Shown piece after piece: positions 37,420 through 50,650 of a DNA stretch of 64,000 nt. Below the pieces are notes generated by a model. That model searched no databases. It was not told the origin of the DNA and was given only the letters and a program-made list of their open reading frames with translations. The stretch is from positions 1-64,000 of the forward strand of contig JAYMTJ010000014.1 in the NCBI GenBank assembly GCA_036897525.1, given 5' to 3'. Numbering within the stretch: position 1 is the first letter of the stretch; every line of letters begins with the position of its first letter. The position numbers and the translations under genes are program-made. This DNA is from Pelargonium x hortorum. Taxonomy: Eukaryota; Streptophyta; Magnoliopsida; Geraniales; Geraniaceae.

Positions 37420-39560
37420 CTGAGACTGTGCCAGCTATTGCTAACGAACTAGTGCTATAAAGACCAAAGGAAGTCCTAAGAAGATGGTGGGGATTCTGCG
37501 TTATAGATGTATTCATTATCCCTCTAAAGTGGGTATCCTCCTAAACAGCTACAGAGAACAAGAGGCATGTGCTTATTAAGAAGTTTTATTCTTATTTGTA
37601 TTTGTAGTACCTCTAGCGAATTCTCTCCAGGGAAAGCTCATTAATAGAGAGGCTGCTTTCCGCCCTCTTTGATATTAGGGATCTCAGTCTTCCTTTCAGT
37701 ATTCCGAGCAAACTCTTTTTTAATATAGGAAATCCTTTGTTTATGAGTCATATGAATTGTTTATAATTGGGGTTTATAGAGGGAAGTGTCAGAAGATAAT
37801 AAAATAATGTATTAGAAATCAAATGATAATAGTCAGAGAGGTACACACCCTGGAGCTTACTTGGATAGACTTTACACAGTATAGAGCTGGTTTTGTTATT
37901 GTTTAATATGGATAGCTTATAAGTATAAGTACCTTGGGAAATAGAAAGATAGGGAAGTTAAGTCAGTTTCTTACCAGTTTTCCAGGTTTCCGATTTCCGG
38001 TAGAACTCTAGAGCTAAAGTAATCCATTTTCGGTAAAGATAGAATTCTCGGAGTTACTAAGTTATAGTAAACAAGGTGCGCTTAGTTAGTCTCATTTGTA
38101 CGAGGTAACTTCTAGCACTCACTTCTCTTCTCTAAAGCCCTTCTTATAAATAGTAATGGTAGCACTTCGGGTATTTCGAGATTCACCCAGACCGGAATTC
38201 ATTCTCTAAGTGGGGGAAGTTTTTACAGTTATAGCTCTAAAGAAAGTTAGAAGTATGATGAAGAATAAGCAGTTGGTTATAAAGTATTCCCGCACTATCT
38301 AGTGTATACTATTTTCTTAGTATGGCATGAACCTCTTTCCACTTGACTTTACAGGAAAGACAATACAGGAAACCTTTTAGTTTAGCTTAAGTTCTCTATC
38401 TCTTTATCAGCGAAAAATAGAAAGAGGCAAACCCTTCTCATTTTTACATATAACATATATGCTTACCCCGGAATACCCTTTTTATCCTTTAGTTCAAGTA
38501 CCCTTTATTAAGGTGTTTTTCATAAAACATAGCATAGTATTCTATTTTATTAGCTTTAACTCGCTAGGAAGTCTGCTATAGATAGTTAGATTGAGTACAA
38601 TAATAAGGAAATTTCCTAATCAATAATGTACCGGGAATCCTTTAAGCACTAGCATTTCCCTTTCTATTCCATAACTCCTTGGCACGTAGGTTCAGAATCT
38701 GATAAGTTCTTTCCTATAACTTTACTCAAGAAAATAAATACTAATAACAATTATCCTTTAGTCAACTTACTTAATCGGAATCCAGATAAACTTCCAAATT
38801 CTATATTTGGAATATACTCTCAACAAAGGAATCTGTTCCTTGCAAAACAAAGAGACTACCTTCCAAGATCTAGTGCTTACAAGAACTGGTGGATTTAGAG
38901 TTCAGTATATTGATAACAGATAATTGTATTAGTTCTATTCTTGGTAGCAAATAATGGATAACAACAGTAAGGAGAGGCTTAAAGTATCCTTCTATTTCGA
39001 TGCAGGTACTGCGGTGTTAATTAATGGTTTACCTCTGCAAACTTTATTTACTAACTTGTCCACATCGGTTCATTGTCTTATAGGGTATAGGGCTCATTCT
39101 CTTATTTTCCTTGCTTAGGGAAGTGGAGCTCTATCTTAACAGTCCAAAGCAGTTGACTGTGCTGATAGCTTAGGTGGTGATATTGTTGTAAAGCATAGAT
39201 ACATGACATGGGAGTTAAAGAGAAGGCTTCGACCTTTGCTTTCTGTACCAAATTCCTTGAGTGTACCCACCAGGACTATGTACTTGTTTAGATAGGAATT
39301 ATTCTAAATTATGGAGTTACTTCCTACAAGATCTTAAGGGAATATCAGGTCTAAGGAAAGTCTCTGAAGTATCTGTTAGTTTATCCAAAGCTACAATACA
39401 TACAATACAATAGAGTTAATATCGAGTTCGATCCTAAAAAGTAAGAAACTCCTAGGAATAAATATACACTCAAAAGGAATGAATCTCCTACAAATACAAA
39501 GCACAGAACACAAGAAAATCTAAGCCTCCTTGCTATACAGAATTACACCATTACACAATT
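37420..39560. other. Gene-free island
   Basis: Less homopolymer-rich DNA resembling the islands near 33 kb and 50 kb. It includes weak copies of the ACAGAT...GTTCTA repeat (38911-38940) and the GTGTTAATT repeat (39014-39030). No gene is supported on either strand. Confidence 0.4.
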
Positions 39561-41527
39561 AAACGGAATTAAGCTCTCTAGGGAAAGGTCTCTTATTTCC
39601 TATAGGAATGCCCCACGGCTAGAGTACCCTTTTTGATTTTGAACTAAAAAAGCTAATAGAATTGCGGATCCGCCTTGTATACGGGGCTTAAATTAAAAGA
39701 GACCCTTCTTTTGAAGCTCCCTGGAAATGTTCGGGTAGACTTACTTATAGATTTCCTTAAGTGTTTGCGTTTCGGGCTTACCCCAGGTCGGAGAACCCAG
39801 TAGCAGGAATATATAGGGTTTTCCAAGCTTTCGAATTACTTCGCTAAACTTTGCTAAAAATATCCAGGCTAATCCGCTTGCTTGTAAAGTTTAAGACTTT
39901 TCACGAGCTTTTGCATACTTTTTGACTCCTTGTCTCTCAAAAAAAGGGGGGATTTGACTCTTTTTAAATTATCTTATACTTCATGGACTTCAATCTGAAA
40001 AGAGTTGCTTTAATGTGACCCTTGTTTTATTTTAGTATAAGGACCCCTACTCGGGTTTAAGCCGCTATAACAAAGGTTTCGATCAAGCCCTCTTCTCTTA
40101 GCTAGTTATTATTTTGCCTATTATATATAGGTTACATCGGGTACCCAGGAAGGAATTTGGTACAGAAATTGACTATTAAAAGTATAGAGCTGCCCATGGG
40201 TCATGTGTTACCCCAGCGGAGCTAAAGTGTATTATTTATTTAACTAAATAAGTTAGATGTTTTAGGATTCCTAAAAATTGGCATTGCACTGCTTACTTGG
40301 GTTTAAACAATAGAAATTTTAAGACTCCCTAGAAGTATCTCTTACTATTGTACGAAATTCCTTTAGTATGCGGAATCCCTGTGCTCGGTTTCTGGACTTA
40401 TACAAAGCCGAAAGCTGGCAACCCCTCTTATAGACTTTCATTTTTTTTTATTTCTTGCAGCTCATAATAACTCCATTAACTTAATGTAGAAATCTGTGCC
40501 TTGAAAACCCCACCCTCGTTATTTGGGAATTTTCCTTTCCTTTTTAGAAGATTTATAACATTCCTATCAAAAAAGCTGACCTCGCCTAAAATGCCTGAAA
40601 GGGCTTTCCTACTTTTAAAGTATATCCCTGTAAAAAAGCAACTCTCTTAGGTTTATTCCCCAGATTTTTAGACTACAACTACAGGATTTGGGTACTGTAT
40701 ATAAAAGGCATTGCTGGTAGTTTTTACTAGGGTAGCAATCAGACAAAATCATTTTATTATATTATAGGAACTTACTGGTTTTTGCTTTAACAAAAGCTAG
40801 GATAAATATAGGTTGTTGATTTCTTTGTAAGAGCTAAGTAGGGGCAGTTCAAGCAATATATATACAGCAATAGGGTACTCTTAACTTTACTCATTTTTGA
40901 AGCTTAAATACTCTAGCGGGAGTTAAGCAAGGGGATTCCCTAATTGTTCTGAGTCGCCCGCGGATCCTTAGAGAATTGCTCTAAAAAAAAGGATCCTGCT
41001 TTAGAATCCAGCTCCTTTTTGGTTTGTTACGATACTCTTTACTTGAAACGACTACTGGAAATTGAATTTTATTTTGGTTTAGTCAATTAAGAAAATTTGG
41101 AGATACTAGGGAGTCCAGTATAAGGTAAGGCCAAGGAGTTGTTTTATTTATTTGACTCCATAGTATATAGTTCAAGTTCAGTTATCCGAGTAAAGAAAGA
41201 CTCGAAAACGGGAAACACATTACTTTAATTCCTTAATGCCTTATCAGGAATCGGAAACCTAGAACAAGGTAACATGGGAACAACCGCTTACTTTACTACT
41301 TACCAGCTTTATTAAGAAATGCAGGAATTATATAGGATACTGTACGATATTGCACATTTTCAAAGCCTTTCAAGACTAACGAAAAGGAAAACTTGTAGAA
41401 GTGCCCAAATCCTATATACATTAACTTTAACTACCCCTTTTTTACTGGATTTTAAGATCCAACAAAAGTAGCGCCTAGCTTTTAGAATTAGAAGTGCTCT
41501 CCCTTAAACTTACTACCTTGCCCTTCT

Positions 41528-41546
41528 TAGCTTTTTTTTATAGCTA
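41528..41546 (+). repeat. Stem-loop TAGCT / AGCTA with a T7AT loop
   Basis: Five perfect pairs close the nine-base loop TTTTTTTAT, identical to the loop of the AGCCCC hairpin at 9002-9022 although the stems are unrelated. Confidence 0.5.
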
Positions 41547-41870
41547 CTTGAACAGAAAGTTCAGTAATAAATGTATAGCCCTCCTAGTCTAATATTATAA
41601 TTTAAAGATAGTTTAAAAGGGCCCCGGATAACAGATAACAAATACAGATTCCCGTGAAAGGGTTAAAGTTACTACTGTCTAGAATCGCTTAAAACACGAG
41701 TTAGGGGTGGTCTCGACTCGACTAAATTGGGTATCCTTAACAGGTTATTTTACCTAACTTCGAGAATGCTAAAAGAAAGGTAAACCAGACTCCTTACTCT
41801 TCCTTAATATCCAAAACAGCTACAGAGCTACTTAGACAATACAGGAGTTCAAGTCCCATAGTATATAGAG

Positions 41871-41893
41871 TAACACAAGAGAAATCTTGCCTT
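41871..41893 (-). repeat. GGCAAG hairpin family, minus-strand TTTC-loop copy
   Basis: On the minus strand this reads AAGG-CAAGA-TTTC-TCTTG-TGTTA. The stem has five perfect pairs. The loop TTTC equals that of the copy at 63434-63451, and the TGTTA tail resembles the other minus-strand copy at 6869. Confidence 0.6.
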
Positions 41894-44800
41894 ATAGATA
41901 TTGCATTCCTTTAGTCTTAGTTTTAGAGAATTCCCTGAGAGCTTAAGACTGAATATAAGGTTTACTCAAAACCCTATCTTTGTACTTGCCCCTTAATTTA
42001 TTACCTTCTGAAATAAAATAAAGGTTAGGAGATTTCCATAGCCCGAGTTTTACAATTTGGTATAGGTTGCAAAGAAGTAATCAATACAGAAAAGAGACTT
42101 TTTACTTTTTATAGTAAATACTTTCTAAAGTTAAAGTACTCCGGATAATGAATCTAGATTCAATAGAAAAAAGTTTAAAGTTATTATCTAGAATTGGAAC
42201 CTAGAAGAACCATAACCATAAGGAACACAAAAGCAACTTACTTTCTTACTTTAGAGCTTTAACACTTAAACTTAAGAGCGAGAGTAGGAAAACTGGGTAT
42301 ATTCTTGTATTTCCAATTCGAAAAAAACTTATCTTATAGAGAAATCTTTTATTAATTACCTATATTGTAGAGTATCTCCTTGCCTTGCTTTATTCTCTTT
42401 TTGTGTTAAGTTTGATCAAAGAAATTAGGACTTTGGTTATATACACCGTTTCCGGAAGGGTTATAGGATTCCGTGTTACTTCTTTAGCTTGGTTCAAGGG
42501 AATACCTCCTACGAACACTGCCGTAGCTTATTGGGGTTCCTGTCTTGGTTTTCTACTAGTGATAAAGGATTCTTTTGGACTTGAATTTAATATTAAGCAG
42601 GCTGCTCCCTTCATCTTCATTTCTCAGCGTAAACTCTACTCTAATAAATTTCAGAATTGTCATTAAAAAGAATGGAAATAAACTTGTTGTATTTCTACAG
42701 GGTGTAGAAGGGTCTCAAAAATTTCACAATCCTGTTGTAGCTTTATTAAGTTATTGGTTAAAGTCCTCCAGGGGAAATCCCTTGGGGGTAGTAAAGTTCT
42801 AGACATAGTGGAAGTTCCTAACTCTTATCAGGAATTTCTATTTCTTCCTAAGGGTTAAAATACATGAATAAAGGTCCCATAAGCATAGCTGCTAGGTTCC
42901 GATAAAACCCTCTTATAAAAAAAAGACAGAACTCCCCTACGAACCTACAATCACGAAACCTAAGTTCACTTTGTAAAACTTTTCAATATACAGGATATTT
43001 AGGGGAACGCTTGGTTAGGCCTCTTAAAAAGTTATTTACTACCGGTCAGCTTTTCTGCAATCCTTCCAAGTTTTTAAACATAAGATTTTTTTTGTATAGT
43101 AATTTATTAACAGAGTCCCATGTTTACTATACTTAATTTTTGCGCGAAAGCTTTGATTATAGGTATAAAGTAGGATATTAGAATATTCCGTATATCCATA
43201 TGTTTAAGTTAAAAGGGCTAAGCCAAGATCTTAATTTGTGAGGTTTCCTTTATTGCATTTAGAGGCTTTTTAGGAAAATCTTTAATAATTATTAATTATG
43301 CGCGGACCGAATCTTATACTAAAGGAATCGTGGTATACAAGGCTCTATAAAGTTTTTTCCAAGAGTCCGAGTGGGGTACTAGATATGAGGCTTCTTTTTT
43401 AGTCAATTCAGTCATATAAAAGGAGCCTTCTGACTTTGAAATAGGGGCTTTGTGATATTCCTAATGGCAACTGATAATTGAAGAATGGGGTAGTAACCCC
43501 TTAAAGACTTAAACTTCAACCCCATTTTCTTGCTTGAAATACCTAGGAATTGAATCTTATACTAGGAGTAGTTTTCCCGCAACCCAGCAATTGAAATTCT
43601 GTCCCTTATTGATACTTTAGAAACAAGAAATACTAGAAAGCGCTTAGAATACTGGAATACCCTCTAAGGATCCATAGGCAAGCTTAAAGAGCATGCTTTC
43701 GCAAGGGATGCTTTAATAATGACGGATAATAAAAAAAATAGGAGAACTGCCTCTTCTTACTATCTTTTTTTTGTAAGCGAAAATACATAATATACCGTAT
43801 TAGAAATAGAAAGCTGCTTACTAAAGATTGACAGTTCAACTAATTATTAGAATATATTTTCACTTGAATTTTGAGGGGCCTTTTATGCGGCCTGTTGTTT
43901 CTAGCGATTTTCCTTGTATTAAAATTCTTAGAACCCTGTATAAGTGTTTCATTCTAAATTATATACTCATATCAAGGCCCATAATTTTTTAAAAGAAATC
44001 TCTATTCAAAAGGTAAGCTACGGGCATACTAAATCCAATTTTCTCTAAACTGACTCAATATTAAGATGTTCTGAACGCGCGGATATTCTCAAGCCTCAAA
44101 CGAAAAAAGAGATAAATGGTATGATTACTCTCCTCAACTAAAAGGGGCCTCGTGGAAAAAGAAGCAAAATTGAGATTTGGAATTATCATTAAGCGAAATT
44201 AGGTTTAATAAGAGACGCAATTTCTATTTATAATTGAAGTTGCAGGCGCTAAGGGGTCCTTTTGTTGACACTGTAGTGAAGCCCAGAAGATTTTGGGATT
44301 TATCTACTTTCGAATAATAAGAAATAGAATTGAATTTCTGATATATTTTAGAGCACTTCGTGGAAACAGTTTCCAAAAAGAAAGGAGAAGCTTTGGGATG
44401 CTCCTCCAGGTTCAAATTAATTACTTCAGAGGTACCTAAACTGGCAATAAATGAAAGATTTGATAGTAACTTTAGCCCTGTTCTATTTAACATTCATTAA
44501 TAAACGTATTTCCTTAATAGAGTGTAATATCTTAAGGATTTTCTTTTGAGTTATAAGGAAGTAAAAGGGTTTCTAAAAGGTCTCTGGTTAGTGAGGAATG
44601 AAATAGGGGTAGCTTTTTTTCTTCATAAGGTCTTTTCGTCAGCTCTAGATAGCAAGAAATTTCTAAGGGAATTTAGCTGTTAATCTCATTCTAACTAAGC
44701 TGTGGAGTTTAGAAAAGTAGGAGATAGATATGTAAGGGGGTCCAAATGCTGGGTTCCAAAAGTTAAGTTTGTGTAGACATCTGTAGGGTATAAGAAAATA

Positions 44801-45696
44801 CATAGTCGAAAGCGCTAATAAAGTACTAAGCCTCCTTTCTAATCTAAATAGAAAAGGGGATTCTCTATCTCTAGAGTTTTTTTAACTAGTAAGTTATGTC
44901 TATAGGAGTAGATCTTTCCCTTTAAGTTCTTGTTACAAGCTCTTATAGACTTGACTTATAGAGTTTATACTTTAAAAGAAGCATAAGGTAAAGGGGTATC
45001 CCCGTCAATCTCCTTTGGCAGTATTAGTGCCTTTTATCCCCGAAATATTTGACTGAGAGCCCCCTTATCTACGGATTCTATAAAAAACCCACTTTTTCGA
45101 GTTAACAAAATAAAACAAAGAGCTCCTAAGAGTACTTATGCTCTCGCGAAAGACTTTCTAAGAATAAAGAGAACCCGGGAGTTGTACAAAAAAAGGTAAC
45201 GACTTTCAATTTGTAAAAAATTCTATACGTTGGACTCAAATTTACCTGACTTCTAAGGTGTTGTACTAAAGTAAAGGGTCTCTCGGGGTTTCCGCTTATT
45301 CTTAAGATTTTATTTAGTGTTACCTATTTCTATACTTTGTTATAACTTCTTTCTTAAAGAGATATAGGCAGTACAAGGATCCCCTATATTAGATGAACAA
45401 AGTCCTGGAGTAATAAAAAGATTCACCAAGACTGTAAAGTTCCCCGAAAGATTTTATATAAATTAGAAGAATTTAAGAGCCGTAATAACTTATAAAGAAA
45501 GAAATAACTAGAAAACCTATTAGAATACTAAGTTATTCGGAATATAGCATCTCCCCGCAAGTTCTAATTAGTTGAAAATCCAGTTAACCGCGCATACTTC
45601 ACCTAAAAACCAAGTGTCTTTAGTTTCTGTTTTGAAGCAAATTAACTTCTTATTTTCAGGACGCCTTTTACTCCTCAACTTTTGAGTTTTCAATAA

Positions 45697-45713
45697 GCCC
45701 CGGGAGGGCCCTC
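45697..45713. repeat. GC cluster with GAGGGCCCTC palindrome
   Basis: CCCCGGG runs into the perfect ten-base palindrome GAGGGCCCTC (45704-45713). Fifteen of 17 bases are G or C. A small hairpin CTCAA/TTGAG sits just upstream at 45674-45686. Confidence 0.6.
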
Positions 45714-46482
45714 TTTATCATACGTTAGCGTATAATAGCTAGTTGAATGGGCCTCGTCAGCATGAATTCCGTAAGTTCAAATCCTACTAAAATAAAGGAA
45801 TCTCTACTAAAAGTAACCCCATAACCCGTTTCGAAAAGAGGTTTACTATAGAATTAACTCTATAAAGAGCTTCTTACTCTACTGCGGCCTTTTAGTATCA
45901 CATCAATAAAAAAAACCTTAGCCTTAGTCTATAATATACTCTAAAGTTTCGCTTTTTTTAACCTCAAAGAGCTAGATCTACCAAGGGCTATTATCCTTAC
46001 CTTAATAAATTCACCCATTTCGGAAATCTGGGATTGCCTTATCAAAACTACAACTCAAAATACTCGGGGCACTCTTTTTTTCCCAAATAAATTGACTATG
46101 GGCTCTCCAGTTTCCGTGCTTTAGATAAATGATAGTGAAAACTAGAGTAGATATAGGATTGCTTTGACCACGCGGCACTCCAAACTAATTGTAAGGTATG
46201 TCCTAATATAACATAACCAAGAATGACAGAGGGGTTTTTATTAACCCTATATATAGTTTTAAGAACTTCAGCTTATGTATCTTGATTTCTTTCTGGGATC
46301 CTTTAGCGAATTGACCTACTCGCAGCTTTTCAGGTAGTTATAGGCGAGTAGAGAATACATCATAAAAATGAGAGAGGATATACTTTTAAAACCAAGCTCA
46401 CAAGGAGAGAAGAGTGTCAAAATTTCTATAGAATGCTTTCTTCTTACATTCTTTTCAAGGTTCTCTACCTCAAAAGGTGTAA

Positions 46483-46517
46483 CCCGGGCGGGCTGAAGGG
46501 TGGCTCCAGGGGGATCC
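46483..46517 (+). repeat. GC cluster with four G-runs
   Basis: Of 35 bases, 27 are G or C (77%), against roughly 36% around it. It holds G-runs of 3, 3, 3 and 5 spaced by 1, 5 and 8 bases, so a loose G-quadruplex is possible on the plus strand. No gene is nearby. Confidence 0.55.
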
Positions 46518-46749
46518 TTAAATCATTAGTCTGTTTCCCATATTGCAGGAGTAATTAATCAAAAAGTCGTAAACCAAATTCTCTGAGGGGGTATACAATC
46601 TATTTGAACCAGACGTAGAGAAAAAAATGACTACAAAACAAAGTTTATAGCTTACTCATAAAGAAACCGCGGGTATAACTAAGTAAGACGAAGTTTTTTA
46701 ACTATTTCAGATTTTCCAGGAGGTATTCGAATAAAATTTCTATACTTAC

Positions 46750-46760
46750 GGGGTATACCC
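46750..46760. repeat. GGGTATACCC palindrome
   Basis: A perfect ten-base palindrome at 46751-46760, preceded by one more G. One of many G-run/C-run palindromes in the AT-rich tracts. Confidence 0.5.
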
Positions 46761-48462
46761 TCTTATACACCCAGAAATGGGCCTAATCCCTTACTTAATA
46801 TAGGTCTACTATGCGTTTCCCTGATTCTGTAACCCGGAAATACCCGGCCGAAGTGTGTTTATTAGTAGAATTGCTTTGCTTAGTTTTCTAGTCATTAAAG
46901 TTTAGCTGGAATTGCTTTAAAGTACGTGTAAGACTCTTCGGGAACCCGCCAAAATGAAATGACTCAAGGGGCTCCAAGAATCGTTAATCAAATGGTTTAG
47001 CTGAATGTTCCCAAAAATGAGTAAATAAAGAAAGAGTCAAGTCTTAACTTTAATGATTGTGAAGTAAAAGTTAGTGTAGGAATCTCTTGAAATTTTATAC
47101 AATAAGAAAAGCTTAAAAGTCTACTTTTCAAAAGTACAGGAACTCTGGGGTAAAAAAGTATAGGAGATACGTAGAGTAGAGTTCCCGTTTAGTACTCTGG
47201 TTGGATATTTCGAGGTAAAGTATAATCTGAATGGTTAAAATTCTAGAATCAGATAGAGTTTTTTAACTAATAAATAATTAAGTGGTTTTCCTGTAGAGCG
47301 GAGCCATTTAGATCTGTAATTTGATTAGAAAGTATTTCCGGGAATTCGGCATGACATAAAAGAAGGGAATTACTAGAGTATCTAACTAAGATAAAATAAG
47401 CATAAAACCAAACAGAAGGTATTAAGCTTAAAAAAAGGCTGTTTAGCCTATATCCTATTTGATTTTCCAACGTAAATTCGAAAGAAAGTAGTATTAAAAA
47501 AGTACCGGGTAAGTCTTTCTCACCAATATATACCTCAAAAGAAATTGATGTACGGATTAGTACGAGATTAGAACCTGCGTACATCTTTCTAACTTTAACA
47601 ACATTTTTACCTGAGAAACAGGAATCGCATCCACTGGGGATTCTAAGTCAATTCTTTTATTTCATTTAAGTGATTTATTACTCTGTCTCCGTTTCTTTAG
47701 TCTCATAAACCGAGTATAGCGTACTAGAAGACTCGAACCAACGGCACTTGCTAAATTCCCCAAAGATCCTTATTAAGGTACAACTTTCTTGTAGTATTGG
47801 TAGCTTTTTTTCACCTATCTGTCTCGTGTATCAGTCAGGATCAAAATATGAAGGATCTAGTCTGCTAAGAACAAGCCGAAGAGTGTTGTAGGTTCTATAT
47901 AACATGGGACCTAATTCAATTCAAAAGACATAGAAAATTTTTGAATTGAAATTGTTAATTAAGGAGATCCCTCAAGAAAGACCTCTTTATACTTATTTGT
48001 AAGGGAAGTTTATTACAGTATAGTATAATCTTCCCAACTTATCCACTCCACAAATTTAGAAATGGAATAAAGTTTTGCCGGGCCCCTCTTATGTTATGTC
48101 GAGGGGGCTCAAACTAAAATCCCTTGAGCTTAACTTTTTTTAACCAGGGGTTGCGCTTTTATGTATTGTTATCGAGGTATGCTGCATATCCGTGTCTATA
48201 AAAAACCTCACTTAGTTTTTTAGTAATGGAACTCCCTATAAAAGAAGACTTTTGAGTCTTGAGTTAAAAAAGGCCTACCTCAGTTCTAGTACAAATATTT
48301 AATTCTCATTTAGTAGGACTTAAGCCTGCTATTTATTATATCCGTAAGAAGGGTAAATGCTATCAACCCTCTTTAGTATTACTCGGCTCAGTCCGTTCTT
48401 TTAGGGATACCTTAGTCAAAAAAATAAGGATAAATCTCACGGGTAGGAAAAGTCCCAGATAT

Positions 48463-48484
48463 GCGCTCGCCCTGGGGCGAGTGT
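48463..48484. repeat. GC-rich near-palindrome, ten-pair stem
   Basis: CTCGCCC and GGGCGAG are separated by TG, and the match extends outward as G-U, C-G and G-U pairs to ten pairs in all (48463-48472 with 48475-48484). With a two-base centre it would form as a cruciform or as a shorter hairpin. Seventeen of 22 bases are G or C. Confidence 0.6.
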
Positions 48485-49910
48485 ACAATAAACTTTATAT
48501 AAGAGCTAAGGAGCTTGTTGGCCGCAAATCATGGATATAGTAAATTCCCGAAAGAATTTTATTAATTAAAGGAACAAGTAGTAGACTAAATAAGAGTCAA
48601 GTTTAGAGAAAGAATTAGAGAGAAGGTTTTTTTGAAGGTTTTGGCGGAGTATTACAAAAGAAGTGTGAGAGGACTAGTAAAACTAAACGGGGAATCCTCC
48701 TACAAGCCTAGAAACTTACTTATTTACTTATAGAGATACACCTCACACTTTCAATTTATTTAAGAAATCCTGTGTTAACTAAATTTCAGACAAAAATTCC
48801 TTATTATAGAATAAAAGGTTTTATATTATTGGTAGATTCTCTCTATTACCCACATCCGGAAAATTCCACGGGATAAACTACACTATTATTTTCGACACGG
48901 AATTGAGTCTCACACAAAATAGGGGTTTAAACTTTTCATAAATAAACAGGGTTTCATTTCTTTTTAGAAACTGCTATCCCAAGGAGTCCGGGACAGGCGC
49001 TGAGTTAACACAAGGGTATAAAATAAAAGAAGAAAGCTCTGGAGAAGTTCTATTTAGCATTTAACAGCTGCCACAGGAACTCTTGCTTTTTGCTTGCTAG
49101 TGAGTTTCAAAATAATAGAAAAGGCACTTCTAAAATAAGTACTGTTCTGTTCATTAGAGTACTCGAGCTCTAAAACAACTAATATTAGCGAACCGGGCTC
49201 ATTTCCCCCAAGTAGAACACAAAACAAGATTTGGTAAGAAGCTTTCTATTCGGGCGACTTTTCATTTAATTAGGTACTCGGGGAAGCTAGCTCTAACTAA
49301 TACAATCCTAATTTCAAATTGAAAACTAAACCGTTATGTAGAAATTCAGGGACTCGATCTGCACGAGAAACCCATAACTTGCTATATCTAGGAATTAAAT
49401 GCACAAATTCTTCAAATATGTTCTATCTAAGGTATGCCCCCGATCCTACATCTTCTTGACAAGACTTTTAGAAAAAAGCATCTCTCTCACTCACTTATTT
49501 ATGATCGTTACTATAAAAAAAAGAAAAGAGCCTTAATTAATTTGTTATACATTTTTAGAAATCTATTCTAAGAATAAGGGCTCAAAAGATTCCTCGTTAT
49601 AAGATTCTAGTATAGAGCTTCTAAAAAGAAAAGTATCACAGCATTGCAGCTAAAGGGTCCTACTTTGGTCACATGCATTTTCATAAATTGTGAAAAGAAA
49701 AACGAAACCTATTGAGATAATAAAGTCTCTCACAATATTGAAGGGATACCCAGCCCTTACTTGATCGAAGTTAAAGAAACTTTGGTCGGGCGCGTGGTCC
49801 TAACTACTTAAATGTGGGAGTCCTACAGAAAAAAAACTATCTATTAATGAGCTTTATAGGGTGTTTTAGAATTAACTTACTAGGAGGGAAGTTCCGCTGG
49901 TAAGGAGCAT

Positions 49911-50010
49911 CCCTCATGTACTATGCTTTTATCGATAAGGAGGATAAGAACCTTGGGAGATCGATCCTGAGTAAGTCCATCTTACCGACCGAAGTCTTAC
50001 GTAGGAAGGT
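49911..50010 (+). repeat. GATAAGGAG element, best copy
   Basis: CCTC (49912-49915) can pair with GAGG (49940-49943) around a segment with CTATGC and the palindrome TTATCGATAA. About 25 bases further comes a small hairpin GTAAG-TCCAT-CTTAC (49971-49985), then CGACCGAAG. The order matches 50469-50556, with a shared downstream CTCTTACCGAC-like block. It is a candidate structured dispersed element of about 90-100 bases. No protein frame is conserved across copies. Confidence 0.55.
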
Positions 50011-50468
50011 TAACTCATTAATAGTATTGTAGATAGAACAATTTCTTTTAAGACGAAGAAAAACACAGACTTTTATTAGAGAAAATTCTTCACTTTAGCT
50101 AATAGAAATCTTTCCAATTTGGAATTGAAAACCCTGGAAACACTGAAAAACAGAATAAACGGACTGACTTTCCTACTTTGAATTGAAATACCTCAGAGCT
50201 GTCAGAGCTAGATCCTTACTTACTTGACCTTACTCTTTGACTTATTTGAGTTGTTTGACTTGCTTATGAGCCTAGACTAGAGCTATAATTCTTTCTCGGG
50301 CTAGAGCTTTTTATTTATATATACTTCGAGTTGCAGTAGAAAATACTATAATTATAATGAATACCTGTCTTGTAAGCTACAGTATTTCTTGCTCTTCAGG
50401 AAAGTACTTAACGAGAAAATCTGAAGTGAAGATAAGAGGCTTGAAAAGCTATTAATTTAGGGGATATT

Positions 50469-50556
50469 CCTCTGGTGTTATGCTTTTATCGTTAAGGAGT
50501 ATATAACCCTTAGAATGATACTGAGTCCCTCTTACCGACTGAACTTACCTTGGATT
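50469..50556 (+). repeat. GATAAGGAG element, second copy
   Basis: TTCCTC, then TTATGC, TTTTATCG and TTAAGGAG, then GAGTCC, CTCTTACCGAC and TGAACTTAC. It aligns with the copy 560 bases upstream over about 85 bases with small gaps. The outer stem is reduced to CTC/GAG and the central palindrome has one change (TTATCGTTAA). Confidence 0.5.
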
Positions 50557-50650
50557 ACAAAGATTCTCTATATTCTGTATTGACTCCTAAAAAAAGTCTG
50601 AGGGTAGGTTGATGACTTCGATTGTAGCTAATGTAAGCCCGTGAAGGAAG

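Larger units (their letters stand above)
39561..50059. other. Gene-free AT-rich tract with GC clusters
   Basis: The longest gene-free AT-rich stretch. Two overlapping open frames at 42385-42802 and a 105-codon minus frame at 47267-47584 are the longest here, but I recognise nothing in them and their number fits chance. Against the AT-rich background stand sharp GC patches at 45697-45713, 46483-46517 and 48463-48484, and a stem-loop at 41528-41546. The interval 41800-41990 has island-like texture and carries one GGCAAG hairpin. Confidence 0.5.

Noticed and set aside
42385-42802. Two overlapping plus frames of 93 and 75 codons
   Set aside because: The pair covers 418 bases and looked like a possible broken gene, but neither translation resembles a mitochondrial protein I know and the lengths are unremarkable.
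44224-44493. 89-codon minus frame
   Set aside because: No motif, and within chance length.
45477-45484. GAGCCGTA, as at the start of group II intron domain V
   Set aside because: The rest of domain V (the GTACGGTTC-type partner strand at the right spacing) is missing.
45724-45795. tRNA-like segment ending AAGTTCAAATCCTAC
   Set aside because: The T loop is good, but the T stem has a mismatch and no convincing anticodon or acceptor stem could be drawn.
47267-47584. Longest open frame, 105 codons on minus
   Set aside because: Hydrophobic stretches but no recognisable family. Stops fall about once per 14 codons at this composition, so a few frames this long are expected by chance in 128 kb of strand.
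47731-47760. Minus-strand GGTTCGAGTC resembling a T arm
   Set aside because: No paired T stem and no other tRNA arms. About one such T-loop string is expected by chance.
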